Source of the DNA: Hoeflea_A sp965204935
GTDB lineage: Bacteria > Pseudomonadota > Alphaproteobacteria > Rhizobiales > Rhizobiaceae
Strand: one strand, 5' to 3'
NCBI RefSeq assembly: GCF_965204935.1
Contig: NZ_CBDBFO010000002.1
DNA: 64,000 nt
Made by a program: the position numbers and the translations under genes
Shown here: one piece after another, positions 34,934 to 44,301 of the stretch
Layout: each line of letters opens with the position of its first letter
Numbering within the stretch: the stretch's first letter is position 1
Notes under the pieces: generated by a model
What the model was told of the DNA's origin: nothing
Database searches by the model: none
The model's input: only the letters and a program-made list of their open reading frames with translations

Positions 34934-35865
34934 GAGCCGGATTTAAAAGTAGTTGAGCGATATCAATGGTTTGTGATTCAACAGTCTTTTCAAAGAAGAT
35001 GGAGAATCACGATGCCATGGAATGATATCGCCCGCGCCGAACATAACAGAGACCATTTGAGATTTCCAAGCGATTTGACCGATGAGGAATGGACGATACT
35101 TGCCCCGTTCATTCCGCCGGCAAAACGGGGTGGACGACCGCGTACGACCGATATGCGCGAGGTGATGAACGCGATCCTTTATATCGCAACCAGCGGCTGC
35201 CAGTGGCGCATGCTGCCGAAGCAGTTCCCACCGGTATCGACGGTACGTGGCTATTTCTACACCTGGAGCCGCATGGGTCTTTTTGCAGCCATCAATCACC
35301 TCCTGGTCCTCAATACCCGCGAACTGGAAGGCCGCGCGGCTTCACCGACGGCCGGCGTGATCGACAGCCAGAGCGTGAAAACCACCGAAAGCGGGGGCGT
35401 TCGCGGCTATGACGCCGGCAAGAAGGTCAAGGGCCGCAAGCGACACATCGTCACCGATACGATCGGCCTGATGCTGTTCATCATCGTTCACGCCGCCAAC
35501 ATTCAGGACAGGGACGGGGCCTGCGACCTGATCAGGGCTGTCGGCGACCGCTTCCCCTGGCTGCGCCACATCTTCGCCGATGGCGCCTATGCGGGACCGA
35601 AGTTGCGAGCAGCGCTCGCGGGGCATGGCGACTGGACGGTCGAGACCGTCAAGCGCTGCGACAGCGCAGTCGGTTTCAAGGTTCTGCCGCGTCGATGGGT
35701 GGTGGAACGAACTTTCGCCTGGCTCGGGCGCTGCCGCAGACTGGCCCGGGACTGGGAGAGGACCATCCAGAACTCAACCGCGTGGGCGTTCATAGCAAGC
35801 ATCCGGTTCATGACGCGGCGTCTCGCAAGGTATTGTTACGTTTGAATAACTTTTGAATCCGGCTC
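34934..35865 (+). mobile_element. IS5-family element, copy 2
   Basis: 932 bp with the same ends as copy 1, flanked by TCA at 34931-34933 and 35866-35868. It lies in the divergent region between slt and dapA, pointing toward dapA. Confidence 0.93.
35012..35845 (+). CDS. IS5-family transposase, copy 2
   Basis: Same 277-residue DDE transposase as copy 1, with the same start inside the left end and the same catalytic residues. A longer in-frame ORF beginning at 34817 is only chance reading from flanking DNA. Confidence 0.92.
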   Translation: MPWNDIARAEHNRDHLRFPSDLTDEEWTILAPFIPPAKRGGRPRTTDMREVMNAILYIATSGCQWRMLPKQFPPVSTVRGYFYTWSRMGLFAAINHLLVLNTRELEGRAASPTAGVIDSQSVKTTESGGVRGYDAGKKVKGRKRHIVTDTIGLMLFIIVHAANIQDRDGACDLIRAVGDRFPWLRHIFADGAYAGPKLRAALAGHGDWTVETVKRCDSAVGFKVLPRRWVVERTFAWLGRCRRLARDWERTIQNSTAWAFIASIRFMTRRLARYCYV

Positions 35866-36093
35866 TCAGGGTCGCAAAGATCAGTGAAAAGAGCGTTAAG
35901 CAAAGGTTATTCAATGGCGCTGTAACAAATCGTGTCCCGCACCGGGCGGACCTTAACTTTGTCGGGCGGCGGTTCTTGCGGCTGTGATGTGGCGGGACTA
36001 TGGTGCAGCGCTTTTTGTTACCGGTGCAGTTCGCTATTGTGCATCGGATCGTATGCCGAAGCGGGCGCCGCGCCCGTCATATCAGGAGCTAGC

Positions 36094-36975
36094 ATGTTCA
36101 AGGGGTCTCTTCCGGCGTTGGTGACACCATTCAACGACGCCGGTGAATTAGACGAGCCGGCCTTCCGCAGCTTTGTGGACTGGCAGATATCGGAGGGAAG
36201 TCATGGTCTGGTGCCGGTGGGCACGACCGGCGAATCCCCAACCCTTTCGCATGACGAGCACAAACGGGTGGTCGAACTCTGTGTGGAAACGGCGGCAAAG
36301 CGTGTCCCGGTGGTTGCCGGCGCCGGTTCAAACAATACCGGCGAAGCGATTGATCTTGCACAGCACGCCGAACGGGCAGGGGCCGATGCCTTGCTTGTTG
36401 TTACACCCTATTACAACAAGCCCAATCAACGCGGTCTCTATGCGCATTATGCGTCGATTGCCGACGCGGTTTCGCTGCCTGTTTTCATTTACAATATTCC
36501 CGGCCGCTCCATTATCGATATGAGCGTCGAGACGATGGCGGCGCTGGCGACCGACTTCGAAAATGTCGTCGGGGTAAAGGACGCGACCGCCAAGCTGGAC
36601 CGCGTGTCGGAGCAGCGGCAGGCCTGTGGGGCGGATTTCATACAGCTTTCGGGAGAGGACGGCACCGCGCTCGGTTTCAACGCTCATGGCGGTGTCGGGT
36701 GTATATCCGTGACCGCGAATGTTGCGCCCCGGCTGTGTTCCGAATTCCAGGAAGCCCTGACGCGTGGCGACTACGCGGCAGCGCTTGAATACCAGGACCG
36801 TCTGATGCCGTTGCACAAGGCCCTGTTTATCGAGCCCAATCCGGGCGGTACCAAATACGCGCTCAGCAAGCTCGGTCACATGACCGAGACACAGCGATTG
36901 CCGCTTGTCCCGATCGAAGCCTCGACACGCACCGCCATCGATGAGGCCATGCGCCATGCGGGCATCGTCAACTAG
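36094..36975 (+). CDS. dapA: 4-hydroxy-tetrahydrodipicolinate synthase
   Basis: 293 residues. Condenses pyruvate with aspartate semialdehyde for lysine and peptidoglycan. Schiff-base Lys162 in VGVKDATAK, Tyr133 in FIYNIPGRS, TTGES at 44-48 and PYYNKPNQRGLY are all present. AGGAG precedes the ATG at 36094; the ORF is open back to 35932, but that part does not match the family. smpB follows closely. The 228 bases between IS copy 2 and the start hold the remaining native upstream region. Confidence 0.95.
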   Translation: MFKGSLPALVTPFNDAGELDEPAFRSFVDWQISEGSHGLVPVGTTGESPTLSHDEHKRVVELCVETAAKRVPVVAGAGSNNTGEAIDLAQHAERAGADALLVVTPYYNKPNQRGLYAHYASIADAVSLPVFIYNIPGRSIIDMSVETMAALATDFENVVGVKDATAKLDRVSEQRQACGADFIQLSGEDGTALGFNAHGGVGCISVTANVAPRLCSEFQEALTRGDYAAALEYQDRLMPLHKALFIEPNPGGTKYALSKLGHMTETQRLPLVPIEASTRTAIDEAMRHAGIVN

Positions 36976-37003
36976 GCCATGACGTCAGGAACGGTTGAGT
37001 ATC

Positions 37004-37480
37004 ATGTCGAAGGCCGGTTCAAAGCCAGCACGGCGGGTTGTTGCGGAAAACCGCAAGGCGCGTTTCAACTACGAGATCATTGAAACATTCGAAGCGGGCC
37101 TGGTGCTGACCGGCACTGAGGTGAAATCGCTGCGCGACGGCAAGGCAAACATTGCGGAATCCTACGCGACGGAGGAGGGCGGTGAGATCTGGCTCATCAA
37201 CTCCTACGTCCCCGAATATCTGCAGGCGAACCGCTTCAACCACGAAACGCGCCGCCGTCGCAAACTCCTGCTCAACAAGCGGGAGGTCCGAAAACTGATC
37301 GGTGCGGTTCAGCGCGAGGGCATGTCACTGGTGCCGCTGAAGATCTATTTCAACGACCGCGGCCGCGCAAAACTGGAAATCGCCCTGGCAAGGGGCAAGA
37401 AGCTGCATGACAAACGCGAGACCGAAAAGAAGCGTGACTGGGAACGCCAGAAGGCCCGGCTCATGCGCGAGAAGGGCTGA
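37004..37480 (+). CDS. smpB: SsrA-binding protein SmpB
   Basis: 158 residues. Binds tmRNA and starts rescue of stalled ribosomes. Family features: VAENRKARFNYEI, GLVLTGTEVKSLRDGKANI, LLLNKREV and the basic tail GKKLHDKRETEKKRDW. A TTG at 36995 nearer to the CAGGA is a possible alternative start. Follows dapA by 28 bases, the order known in Rhizobiales. Confidence 0.95.
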   Translation: MSKAGSKPARRVVAENRKARFNYEIIETFEAGLVLTGTEVKSLRDGKANIAESYATEEGGEIWLINSYVPEYLQANRFNHETRRRRKLLLNKREVRKLIGAVQREGMSLVPLKIYFNDRGRAKLEIALARGKKLHDKRETEKKRDWERQKARLMREKG

Positions 37481-37494
37481 ACGCCAAGTTCAAT

Positions 37495-38154
37495 CTATTT
37501 AAGAAACGCTGCGATATCTTTGAAAACATTTGCAAACATCTCTTCGGTCAGCCGACCGGTATTGGTGTTGTAGCGTGAGCAGTGATAGCTGGAGAAGACG
37601 GTAAAGCCTCCTGCAAACGTCCGGCCGCCATGGCTGAACGGATGCGCGGCAACGCGCTCGCCGAGTGTCCGCACGGTTGAATCGTGAGCAATCTTGCCCA
37701 GCGTCAGAATGGCACGCAGCCTCGGCATCGCTTGTATCGAGGCGGAAAGGAAGCGCCGGCACGTATTGATTTCGGCCCCCACAGGCTTGTTTTCCGGCGG
37801 CACGCAGCGGACGGCATTGGTGATGGCGGTTTCGATCAGTTGAACACCGTCATCCGGGCGCGCCGCAAAGGCTCCCCGCGAAAATCCGTGACGGGAAATG
37901 GTTCCGTAGAGAAGGTCTCCGGCAAAATCGCCGGTAAAGGGGCGGCCGGTCCGATTGGCGCCGCGCAGTCCCGGCGCCAGGCCGACGATGAGAAAGCGCA
38001 CCGAACCCGGGCCGTCTTTTGGATAGAATGTTCCTACGGGAGCGTTATGCCAGTCTGGATGCGTCTCCCGGTGACTGGCGATAAATGCGTGCAGGCGCGG
38101 GCAAAGATTGCAATTGCGGTCCGGTTCTGTGGGCTCGGTCATGACGACCGGCAT
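37495..38154 (-). CDS. Uracil-DNA glycosylase, family 5 type
   Basis: 219 residues, probably an iron-sulfur uracil-DNA glycosylase. N-terminal CNLCPRL gives the first two cluster cysteines. The active-site strand is GLAPGLRGANRTGRPF; further on come TNAVRCVPPENKP with further Cys and SSYHCSRYNTNTGRLT. The GLAPG motif lacks the Asp/Asn of family 1, as in family 5 (UdgB). Starts at 38154 or 38142 are both possible. Removes uracil and hypoxanthine from DNA. Close to the NYN gene on the same strand. Confidence 0.85.
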   Translation of the reverse strand: MPVVMTEPTEPDRNCNLCPRLHAFIASHRETHPDWHNAPVGTFYPKDGPGSVRFLIVGLAPGLRGANRTGRPFTGDFAGDLLYGTISRHGFSRGAFAARPDDGVQLIETAITNAVRCVPPENKPVGAEINTCRRFLSASIQAMPRLRAILTLGKIAHDSTVRTLGERVAAHPFSHGGRTFAGGFTVFSSYHCSRYNTNTGRLTEEMFANVFKDIAAFLK

Positions 38155-38166
38155 AAACCAAAGCCG

Positions 38167-38757
38167 CTAGTGATTGAAGTCGTATTCTTCCTCTTCTTCC
38201 AGCTTCGGCTGGCGGGCCTGCGGCCGCTCGGACTCGGCGCGGCCGATCTCCGATTTCAGCGACGCGAGATCGATAAAATTGTCCGCCTGCCGCCTCAGGC
38301 AGTCGGCGATCATCGCGGGCTGGGTCGCGAGTGTCGATACGACCGAGACTTTTCTGCCGCGGCGCTGTAGCGCGGCAACCAGGCTTTTGAAATCGCCGTC
38401 GCCGGAGAAAATCACCAGGTGATCGACCGTTTCGGATTGTTCCATTGCGTCGACAGCAAGCTCGATATCCATGTTGCCCTTGATCTTGCGACGGCCGCCC
38501 GCATCGGTGAATTCCTTGGCTGGTTTGGTAACAACGCGGTAGCCGTTGTAATCCAGCCAGTCGATCAGTGGGCGAATCGAGGAGTACTCCTGATCTTCTA
38601 TGAGGGCTGTATAATAATAGGCACGAAGCAGGTATCCCCGACCCTGAAACGACGTCAATAGTTTCCTGTAGTCGATGTCGAATCCAAGACTCTTTGCTGT
38701 TGCATAGAGATTGGCGCCGTCAATAAACAAGGATATCTTTTCCCTGGGGTCGAACAT
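38167..38757 (-). CDS. NYN-domain (LabA-like) putative RNase
   Basis: 196 residues. PIN-like NYN fold with conserved acids in LFIDGANLYATA, KGNMDIELAVDAM and FSGDGDFKSLV, followed by an acidic tail. Such proteins are thought to cut RNA; in Rhizobiales the gene stands before rpoZ. The stop is 12 bases from the UDG start codon, so the two may be co-transcribed. Target unknown. Confidence 0.9.
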   Translation of the reverse strand: MFDPREKISLFIDGANLYATAKSLGFDIDYRKLLTSFQGRGYLLRAYYYTALIEDQEYSSIRPLIDWLDYNGYRVVTKPAKEFTDAGGRRKIKGNMDIELAVDAMEQSETVDHLVIFSGDGDFKSLVAALQRRGRKVSVVSTLATQPAMIADCLRRQADNFIDLASLKSEIGRAESERPQARQPKLEEEEEYDFNH

Positions 38758-39287
38758 TATTTCACCTATGGATTAATTGATTATTTTGGCGCTCTAAAGA
38801 AGGAATAAAATACTCGTATCAACCAATTCTCGCCGCGCAAAATATTTGTCCCATCGAAGCATTTATATTGCATAAGAGATGTAAATAGACAATGTAAATC
38901 CGCCGCCACGATGGCAGCACAACAAAATGTGAACACAATTTACCGTGAAGCGGTCAATTCGGTATTGTTGATGGAAGAGTTCTTGTTGCACAGCACAGTG
39001 CTGACTTGAATCGCGTGCGAAGAAATCTTGCCAATCGGAAGCGCATACAAAAAAAATCGTTTTTTCATGCGCAAGCGTCTTAATAGTCGTCAGTATTAAA
39101 TACCCGCAGATTTGTCGGGTATTGCCGGGACGGAATGCCTCGTGGGTGATCTGCGGACATTTGATCGCCGGTGGACGGATCGCTGACTGTATTCGCCGCA
39201 AAAATTACCGATAGCGCTTGAATTGTGCTGCTTTTGCGGGTATCGCCAACCCAATCACGAAATGTTCGCGAAAATAAAGGACAGGCC
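38758..39287. other. Gene-free stretch upstream of rpoZ
   Basis: 530 AT-richer bases between divergent NYN and rpoZ genes; both promoters must be here. It contains a direct repeat ATGTAAAT (about 38880 and 38893) and a hairpin AATACCCG...CGGGTATT near 39097-39122. No ORF with coding character. Confidence 0.5.
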
Positions 39288-39704
39288 ATGGCCCGTGTCA
39301 CAGTTGAGGATTGCATCGACAAAGTCGACAATCGATTTGATTTGGTCTTGCTGGCAAGCCACCGGGCGCGCCAGGTTTCGCAAGGCGCCATGATCACGGT
39401 CGATCGCGACAACGACAAAAACCCGGTCGTTGCTCTGCGCGAAATTGCCGACGAGACATTGTCCCCCGGCGATCTGAAGGAAGACCTTATCCACTCCCTG
39501 CAGAAACATGTCGAGGTGGACGAGCCGGAACCCGATCCAGCGACTCTGCTTGCTGCCGAGCAGGAAGAAGAAACCGTTATCGTCGCCGGTGAAGTTCCCG
39601 CCGATCCGGAAGCCGAAGGCGTTTCTTTCGACCGCATGTCGGAAGAAGAGCTGCTTGCGGGCATCGAAGGGCTGGTTCCGCCGGAAAAAAGCGACGATTA
39701 TTGA
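39288..39704 (+). CDS. rpoZ: RNA polymerase omega subunit
   Basis: 138 residues. ARVTVEDCIDKVDNRFDLVLLASHRARQ and NDKNPVVALREIADE are the omega signature. The acidic C-terminal extension (from about 75) is typical of Alphaproteobacteria. ATG at 39288 after AAAGGACAGG; the ORF is open further upstream, but without family match. Precedes rsh, as in most proteobacteria. Confidence 0.95.
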   Translation: MARVTVEDCIDKVDNRFDLVLLASHRARQVSQGAMITVDRDNDKNPVVALREIADETLSPGDLKEDLIHSLQKHVEVDEPEPDPATLLAAEQEEETVIVAGEVPADPEAEGVSFDRMSEEELLAGIEGLVPPEKSDDY

Positions 39705-39846
39705 CCGGAATCGAAACGCGGCCGATCGTCGGCTGGAATCTGGATGCGCCGGGTCGTATGGCCTGGCGCGTTTTTGTTTTGACGAATGGCTTTGACTGGC
39801 GGGATAATCGATCGAAGCCAGTCGAAGGCGAAGGAGTGGAAACTAT

Positions 39847-42078
39847 ATGATGCGTCAGTACGAGCTCGTTGAGCACGTGCACAAATATAAGCCCGACGTT
39901 AACGAGGCCCTGTTGAACAAGGCCTACGTCTACGCCATGCAGAAACATGGCAAGCAGACCAGGGCCAACGGCGATCCATATATCTCCCATCCGCTCGAAG
40001 TAGCCGCCATCCTGACCGACATGAGGCTCGACGAGGCGACGATTGCAGTCGCCCTGCTTCACGACACCATCGAGGACACGTCCGCGACGCGTGACGAAAT
40101 CGACGAGCTGTTCGGCGAGGAAATCGGCGGTCTTGTCGAGGGCCTGACCAAACTGAAGAAGCTTGATCTTGTCTCCAAGCGCGCGAAACAGGCAGAGAAC
40201 CTGCGCAAGCTCTTGCTGGCGATTTCCGATGATGTGCGTGTCCTGCTCGTCAAGCTTGCCGACCGGCTTCACAATATGCGCACGCTCGATTTCGTCCCGC
40301 CGGAAAAACGCGCCCGTATCGCCGAGGAGACGATGGAAATCTACGCGCCGCTGGCCGGCCGCATGGGCATGCAGGATATGCGCGAGGAGCTCGAGGAGCT
40401 CTCGTTCCGGCATCTGAACGCCGAGGCCTATGAAACGGTCACGAAGCGACTGAAGGGACTGTCGAAAAAGAACAGCAACATTATCCGCAAGATCGAGACC
40501 GAGCTTGGCGACCTGTTCGAGGAACACGGGCTGAACGCCACCGTTACCGGGCGGCAGAAGAAGCCCTATTCGGTGTTCCGCAAGATGCAGTCCAAATCGC
40601 TGTCCTTTGAGCAGCTGTCGGACATCTACGGCTTTCGCATCATCGTCAACAGTATCGGCGACTGCTACCGCGCCCTCGGCATCGTGCACATGCGCTGGTC
40701 GGTCGTGCCCGGCCGGTTCAAGGACTACATTTCCACCCCGAAGCAGAACGATTACCGGTCGATCCACACGACGATCATCGGACCGTCGCGGCAGCGTGTC
40801 GAGCTGCAGATCCGAACCCTTCGCATGCACGAGATCGCCGAATACGGCGTTGCGGCCCATGCCATCTACAAGGACGGCGGGGAACGGGAAAACGGTCTTC
40901 TTCCGCAGGACTCCAACGCCTACTCCTGGCTGCGCCGTACGATCGAACAGCTGGCTGTCGGGGACAATCCCGAAGAATTCCTAGAGCACACGAAGCTCGA
41001 ACTGTTCCACGACCAGGTGTTCTGTTTCACACCCAAGGGCCAGCTGATAGCGCTGCCGCGCGGAGCGACACCCATCGATTTCGCCTATGCGGTGCACACG
41101 GATATCGGCGATACCACCGTCGGGGCAAAGATCAACGGCCGGATCATGCCGCTCGTCACACAGCTCAGCAATGGCGACGAGGTTGAGATCATCCGTTCCG
41201 GTGTTCAGGTGCCGCCTGCCGCGTGGGAGGAAATCGTTGTCACGGGCAAGGCGCGTGCCGCCATAAGGCGCGCGACAAGGGCCGCAGTTCGCAAACAGTA
41301 TTCGGGTCTCGGTTACCGGATCCTCGAGCGTGCCTTCAACCGTGCCGGAAAGAATTTCAGCCGCGATCAGCTCGAACCTGTGCTGCACCGCCTTGGCTTC
41401 AAGGATGTCGAAGATGCAATCGCGGCGGTCGGTCGCGGAGAATTGTCATCAAAGGATGTGCTGACCGCCGTGCATCCCGACCACCAGCATGAACGTGTTG
41501 CCGTCAAGCAGTCGACATCGGACGAGGGCTGGTTCAATTTGCGCAGCGCCGCCGGCATGATCTTCCGCATACCCGGCCGTTCCAAACAGGCCAAGAACCG
41601 GCGCGATCAACATGCCGGCAATGGTGCCGACGCGCTGCCCATCAGGGGAACCGGTGACGACATGCCGGTATCGTTCGGCACTGGCGGTGCCGTGCCGGGT
41701 GACCGTATCATCGGCATCATGGAGCGCGGCAAGGGCATCACGATCTACCCGATCCAGTCGCCGATGCTGACCCAGTTCGATGATGAGCCGGAGCGCTGGA
41801 TCGACGTGCGATGGGATATCGACGAAGCCGGAAGCAAGCGTTTCCATTCGCGTATTTCCCTTAACGCCATCAATGAGCCGGGCACGCTCGCCGAGGTGGC
41901 GCAGACGATTGCTGCCAGCGATACGAATATCCAGACGCTTTCAATGGTCCGTGTGGCTGATGATTTCACCGAAATGGTGGTCGATCTCGAAGTCTGGGAT
42001 CTGAAGCATCTGAACAAGCTGATCGGTGCGCTCAGGAAGCTGTCTTGCATCAGCACCGTTTCCCGCCTTTATGAATGA
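39847..42078 (+). CDS. rsh: Bifunctional (p)ppGpp synthetase/hydrolase
   Basis: 743 residues. HD hydrolase domain with His48 and His72-Asp73 (LHDTIED), synthetase domain with RFKDYISTPKQNDYRSIHTTI, TGS domain (DQVFCFTPKGQLIALPRGATPIDFAYAVH) and C-terminal ACT domain. The RFKD form in place of RXKD with an acidic-X-acidic EXDD motif is normal for bifunctional enzymes. It sets the stringent response. AAGGAGTGG precedes tandem ATGs at 39847/39850. It sits 142 bases after rpoZ. Confidence 0.95.
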   Translation: MMRQYELVEHVHKYKPDVNEALLNKAYVYAMQKHGKQTRANGDPYISHPLEVAAILTDMRLDEATIAVALLHDTIEDTSATRDEIDELFGEEIGGLVEGLTKLKKLDLVSKRAKQAENLRKLLLAISDDVRVLLVKLADRLHNMRTLDFVPPEKRARIAEETMEIYAPLAGRMGMQDMREELEELSFRHLNAEAYETVTKRLKGLSKKNSNIIRKIETELGDLFEEHGLNATVTGRQKKPYSVFRKMQSKSLSFEQLSDIYGFRIIVNSIGDCYRALGIVHMRWSVVPGRFKDYISTPKQNDYRSIHTTIIGPSRQRVELQIRTLRMHEIAEYGVAAHAIYKDGGERENGLLPQDSNAYSWLRRTIEQLAVGDNPEEFLEHTKLELFHDQVFCFTPKGQLIALPRGATPIDFAYAVHTDIGDTTVGAKINGRIMPLVTQLSNGDEVEIIRSGVQVPPAAWEEIVVTGKARAAIRRATRAAVRKQYSGLGYRILERAFNRAGKNFSRDQLEPVLHRLGFKDVEDAIAAVGRGELSSKDVLTAVHPDHQHERVAVKQSTSDEGWFNLRSAAGMIFRIPGRSKQAKNRRDQHAGNGADALPIRGTGDDMPVSFGTGGAVPGDRIIGIMERGKGITIYPIQSPMLTQFDDEPERWIDVRWDIDEAGSKRFHSRISLNAINEPGTLAEVAQTIAASDTNIQTLSMVRVADDFTEMVVDLEVWDLKHLNKLIGALRKLSCISTVSRLYE

Positions 42079-42245
42079 ATAATACTGCGAACGGAATTGG
42101 TTTGAAACGCCACGTGATTCGACGATTCTGTTTCTTTGGCAGCCGCGGCTGTCTGCGCCATTGAAAGTGCCGGCTGAAAAGTAATATTTAACAACATCCG
42201 TTATATAATGTGCGGATGAAACGTTTTGAGGAGTAAAGGTCGCGC

Positions 42246-42842
42246 ATGTTGTTCCGTCGTCGCAAGCCAGCCGGACTACTGGAAAAGGTCCGGATTTTCT
42301 TTTGGCCGCGACGGTCCTTTTCGCGATCATTCCAGTATTTCGGAAAACGAATACTGCGCCTGACGGCGACACCCCATGCCATCGCCGCAGGCGTCGCGGC
42401 TGGTGTCATGGCGTCCTGGACACCGTTTATCGGACTTCATTTCGTTGTCGCGGCAGCACTCGCCATCGTGTTTGCCGGCAATGTTCTGGCATCGGCCCTC
42501 GGGACAGCCTTCGGCAATCCGCTGACGTTCCCCTTTATCTGGACGGCAACATACAAGCTGGGCAAGTACCTTACGATCGACGATTTCGACGGAGCCGTGC
42601 CGCCCATTGATCTGAGCGGTCGCCTGGAGCAGCTCGGCTGGCATCAGGTTTGGGACACGATCCAGAATATCTGGGAGCCGATACTCAAGCCGATGGCCAT
42701 CGGCTGTATCCCGTTCATGCTGGTGTTCGGGCTTTTGTTCTACATCCTGACCTATGTCAGCGTATCCGTCTTTCAGAACCAGCGCCGCCGCCGGCTTCTC
42801 AAGCGTCGCCGTGTGCAATTGAACGGCGAGCAGACCGTGTGA
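42246..42842 (+). CDS. DUF2062 membrane protein
   Basis: 198 residues. Basic start (MLFRRRKPAG), then the DUF2062 core TPHAIAAGVAAGVMASWTPFIGLHF, GNPLTFPFIW and a final membrane segment at about 155-180. Conserved in Rhizobiales between rsh and acpS; role unknown. GAGGAGTAAAGG precedes the start. Confidence 0.9.
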   Translation: MLFRRRKPAGLLEKVRIFFWPRRSFSRSFQYFGKRILRLTATPHAIAAGVAAGVMASWTPFIGLHFVVAAALAIVFAGNVLASALGTAFGNPLTFPFIWTATYKLGKYLTIDDFDGAVPPIDLSGRLEQLGWHQVWDTIQNIWEPILKPMAIGCIPFMLVFGLLFYILTYVSVSVFQNQRRRRLLKRRRVQLNGEQTV

Positions 42843-42870
42843 AAGCGACCAATAGGGAATAATTGGCGCA

Positions 42871-43275
42871 ATGATCATCGGAATAGGCAGCGACCTCATC
42901 GACATTACGCGCATCGAACGGTCCATTGAACGCTTCGGCGACCGTTTCACGCAAAGGATCTTTACGGAGACCGAGCGGCAGAAGTCCGACGGCCGAACGG
43001 CGCGTGCCGCAAGTTATGCAAAACGCTTTGCCGCCAAGGAAGCCTGTGCGAAGGCGCTGGGCACAGGGGTGGCCCAGGGCGTGTTCTGGCGTGATATGGG
43101 CGTGGTCAACGTACAGGGCGGCAAACCGACCATGCATCTGACCGGAGGCGCAGGCGCTCGCCTTGACTCCATGGTGCCGGAAGGCTACAGGCCGGCCATT
43201 CATCTGACCATCACGGATGACTTTCCGTTGGCGCAGGCTTTTGTTGTCATAGAGGCGGTGCCGGTTGACGCCTAG
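42871..43275 (+). CDS. acpS: Holo-[acyl-carrier-protein] synthase
   Basis: 134 residues. Moves the phosphopantetheine group from CoA to acyl carrier protein. Metal and CoA motifs GIGSDLIDITRIERSIERFG and RFAAKEACAKALG. First of the acpS-lepB-rnc-era-recO group, but IS copy 3 now lies 20 bases after its stop. Confidence 0.95.
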   Translation: MIIGIGSDLIDITRIERSIERFGDRFTQRIFTETERQKSDGRTARAASYAKRFAAKEACAKALGTGVAQGVFWRDMGVVNVQGGKPTMHLTGGAGARLDSMVPEGYRPAIHLTITDDFPLAQAFVVIEAVPVDA

Positions 43276-43295
43276 CACACGGCGGCCATCTATAA

Positions 43296-44227
43296 GAGCC
43301 GGATTCAAAAGTTATTCAAACGTAACAATACCTTGCGAGACGCCGCGTCATGAACCGGATGCTTGCTATGAACGCCCACGCGGTTGAGTTCTGGATGGTC
43401 CTCTCCCAGTCCCGGGCCAGTCTGCGGCAGCGCCCGAGCCAGGCGAAAGTTCGTTCCACCACCCATCGACGCGGCAGAACCTTGAAACCGACTGCGCTGT
43501 CGCAGCGCTTGACGGTCTCGACCGTCCAGTCGCCATGCCCCGCGAGCGCTGCTCGCAACTTCGGTCCCGCATAGGCGCCATCGGCGAAGATGTGGCGCAG
43601 CCAGGGGAAGCGGTCGCCGACAGCCCTGATCAGGTCGCAGGCCCCGTCCCTGTCCTGAATGTTGGCGGCGTGAACGATGATGAACAGCATCAGGCCGATC
43701 GTATCGGTGACGATGTGTCGCTTGCGGCCCTTGACCTTCTTGCCGGCGTCATAGCCGCGAACGCCCCCGCTTTCGGTGGTTTTCACGCTCTGGCTGTCGA
43801 TCACGCCGGCCGTCGGTGAAGCCGCGCGGCCTTCCAGTTCGCGGGTATTGAGGACCAGGAGGTGATTGATGGCTGCAAAAAGACCCATGCGGCTCCAGGT
43901 GTAGAAATAGCCACGTACCGTCGATACCGGTGGGAACTGCTTCGGCAGCATGCGCCACTGGCAGCCGCTGGTTGCGATATAAAGGATCGCGTTCATCACC
44001 TCGCGCATATCGGTCGTACGCGGTCGTCCACCCCGTTTTGCCGGCGGAATGAACGGGGCAAGTATCGTCCATTCCTCATCGGTCAAATCGCTTGGAAATC
44101 TCAAATGGTCTCTGTTATGTTCGGCGCGGGCGATATCATTCCATGGCATCGTGATTCTCCATCTTCTTTGAAAAGACTGTTGAATCACAAACCATTGATA
44201 TCGCTCAACTACTTTTAAATCCGGCTC
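43296..44227 (-). mobile_element. IS5-family element, copy 3
   Basis: 932 bp, same ends, flanked by TAA at 43293-43295 and 44228-44230. It is inserted between acpS and lepB in the opposite direction, so it cuts any acpS-lepB transcript. Confidence 0.93.
43316..44149 (-). CDS. IS5-family transposase, copy 3
   Basis: Same 277-residue transposase as copies 1 and 2 on the opposite strand. The longer ORF to 44335 runs into flanking DNA and the lepB start region by chance. Confidence 0.92.
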   Translation of the reverse strand: MPWNDIARAEHNRDHLRFPSDLTDEEWTILAPFIPPAKRGGRPRTTDMREVMNAILYIATSGCQWRMLPKQFPPVSTVRGYFYTWSRMGLFAAINHLLVLNTRELEGRAASPTAGVIDSQSVKTTESGGVRGYDAGKKVKGRKRHIVTDTIGLMLFIIVHAANIQDRDGACDLIRAVGDRFPWLRHIFADGAYAGPKLRAALAGHGDWTVETVKRCDSAVGFKVLPRRWVVERTFAWLGRCRRLARDWERTIQNSTAWAFIASIRFMTRRLARYCYV

Positions 44228-44301
44228 TAAGAACGGTTCCACAATCGCATCAAATGCTCTAGTAAGCGGGCCTGATCGCCCAACCCAGGAAGGCCTCAAG
44301 C

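Noticed and set aside
34817..35011. N-terminal extension of transposase copy 2
   Set aside because: The extra codons come from the flanking DNA and the IS left end; copies 1 and 3 differ there, and the RBS sits before the shared ATG.
35932..36093. 54-codon N-terminal extension of DapA
   Set aside because: It does not match the family; AGGAG directly precedes the ATG at 36094.
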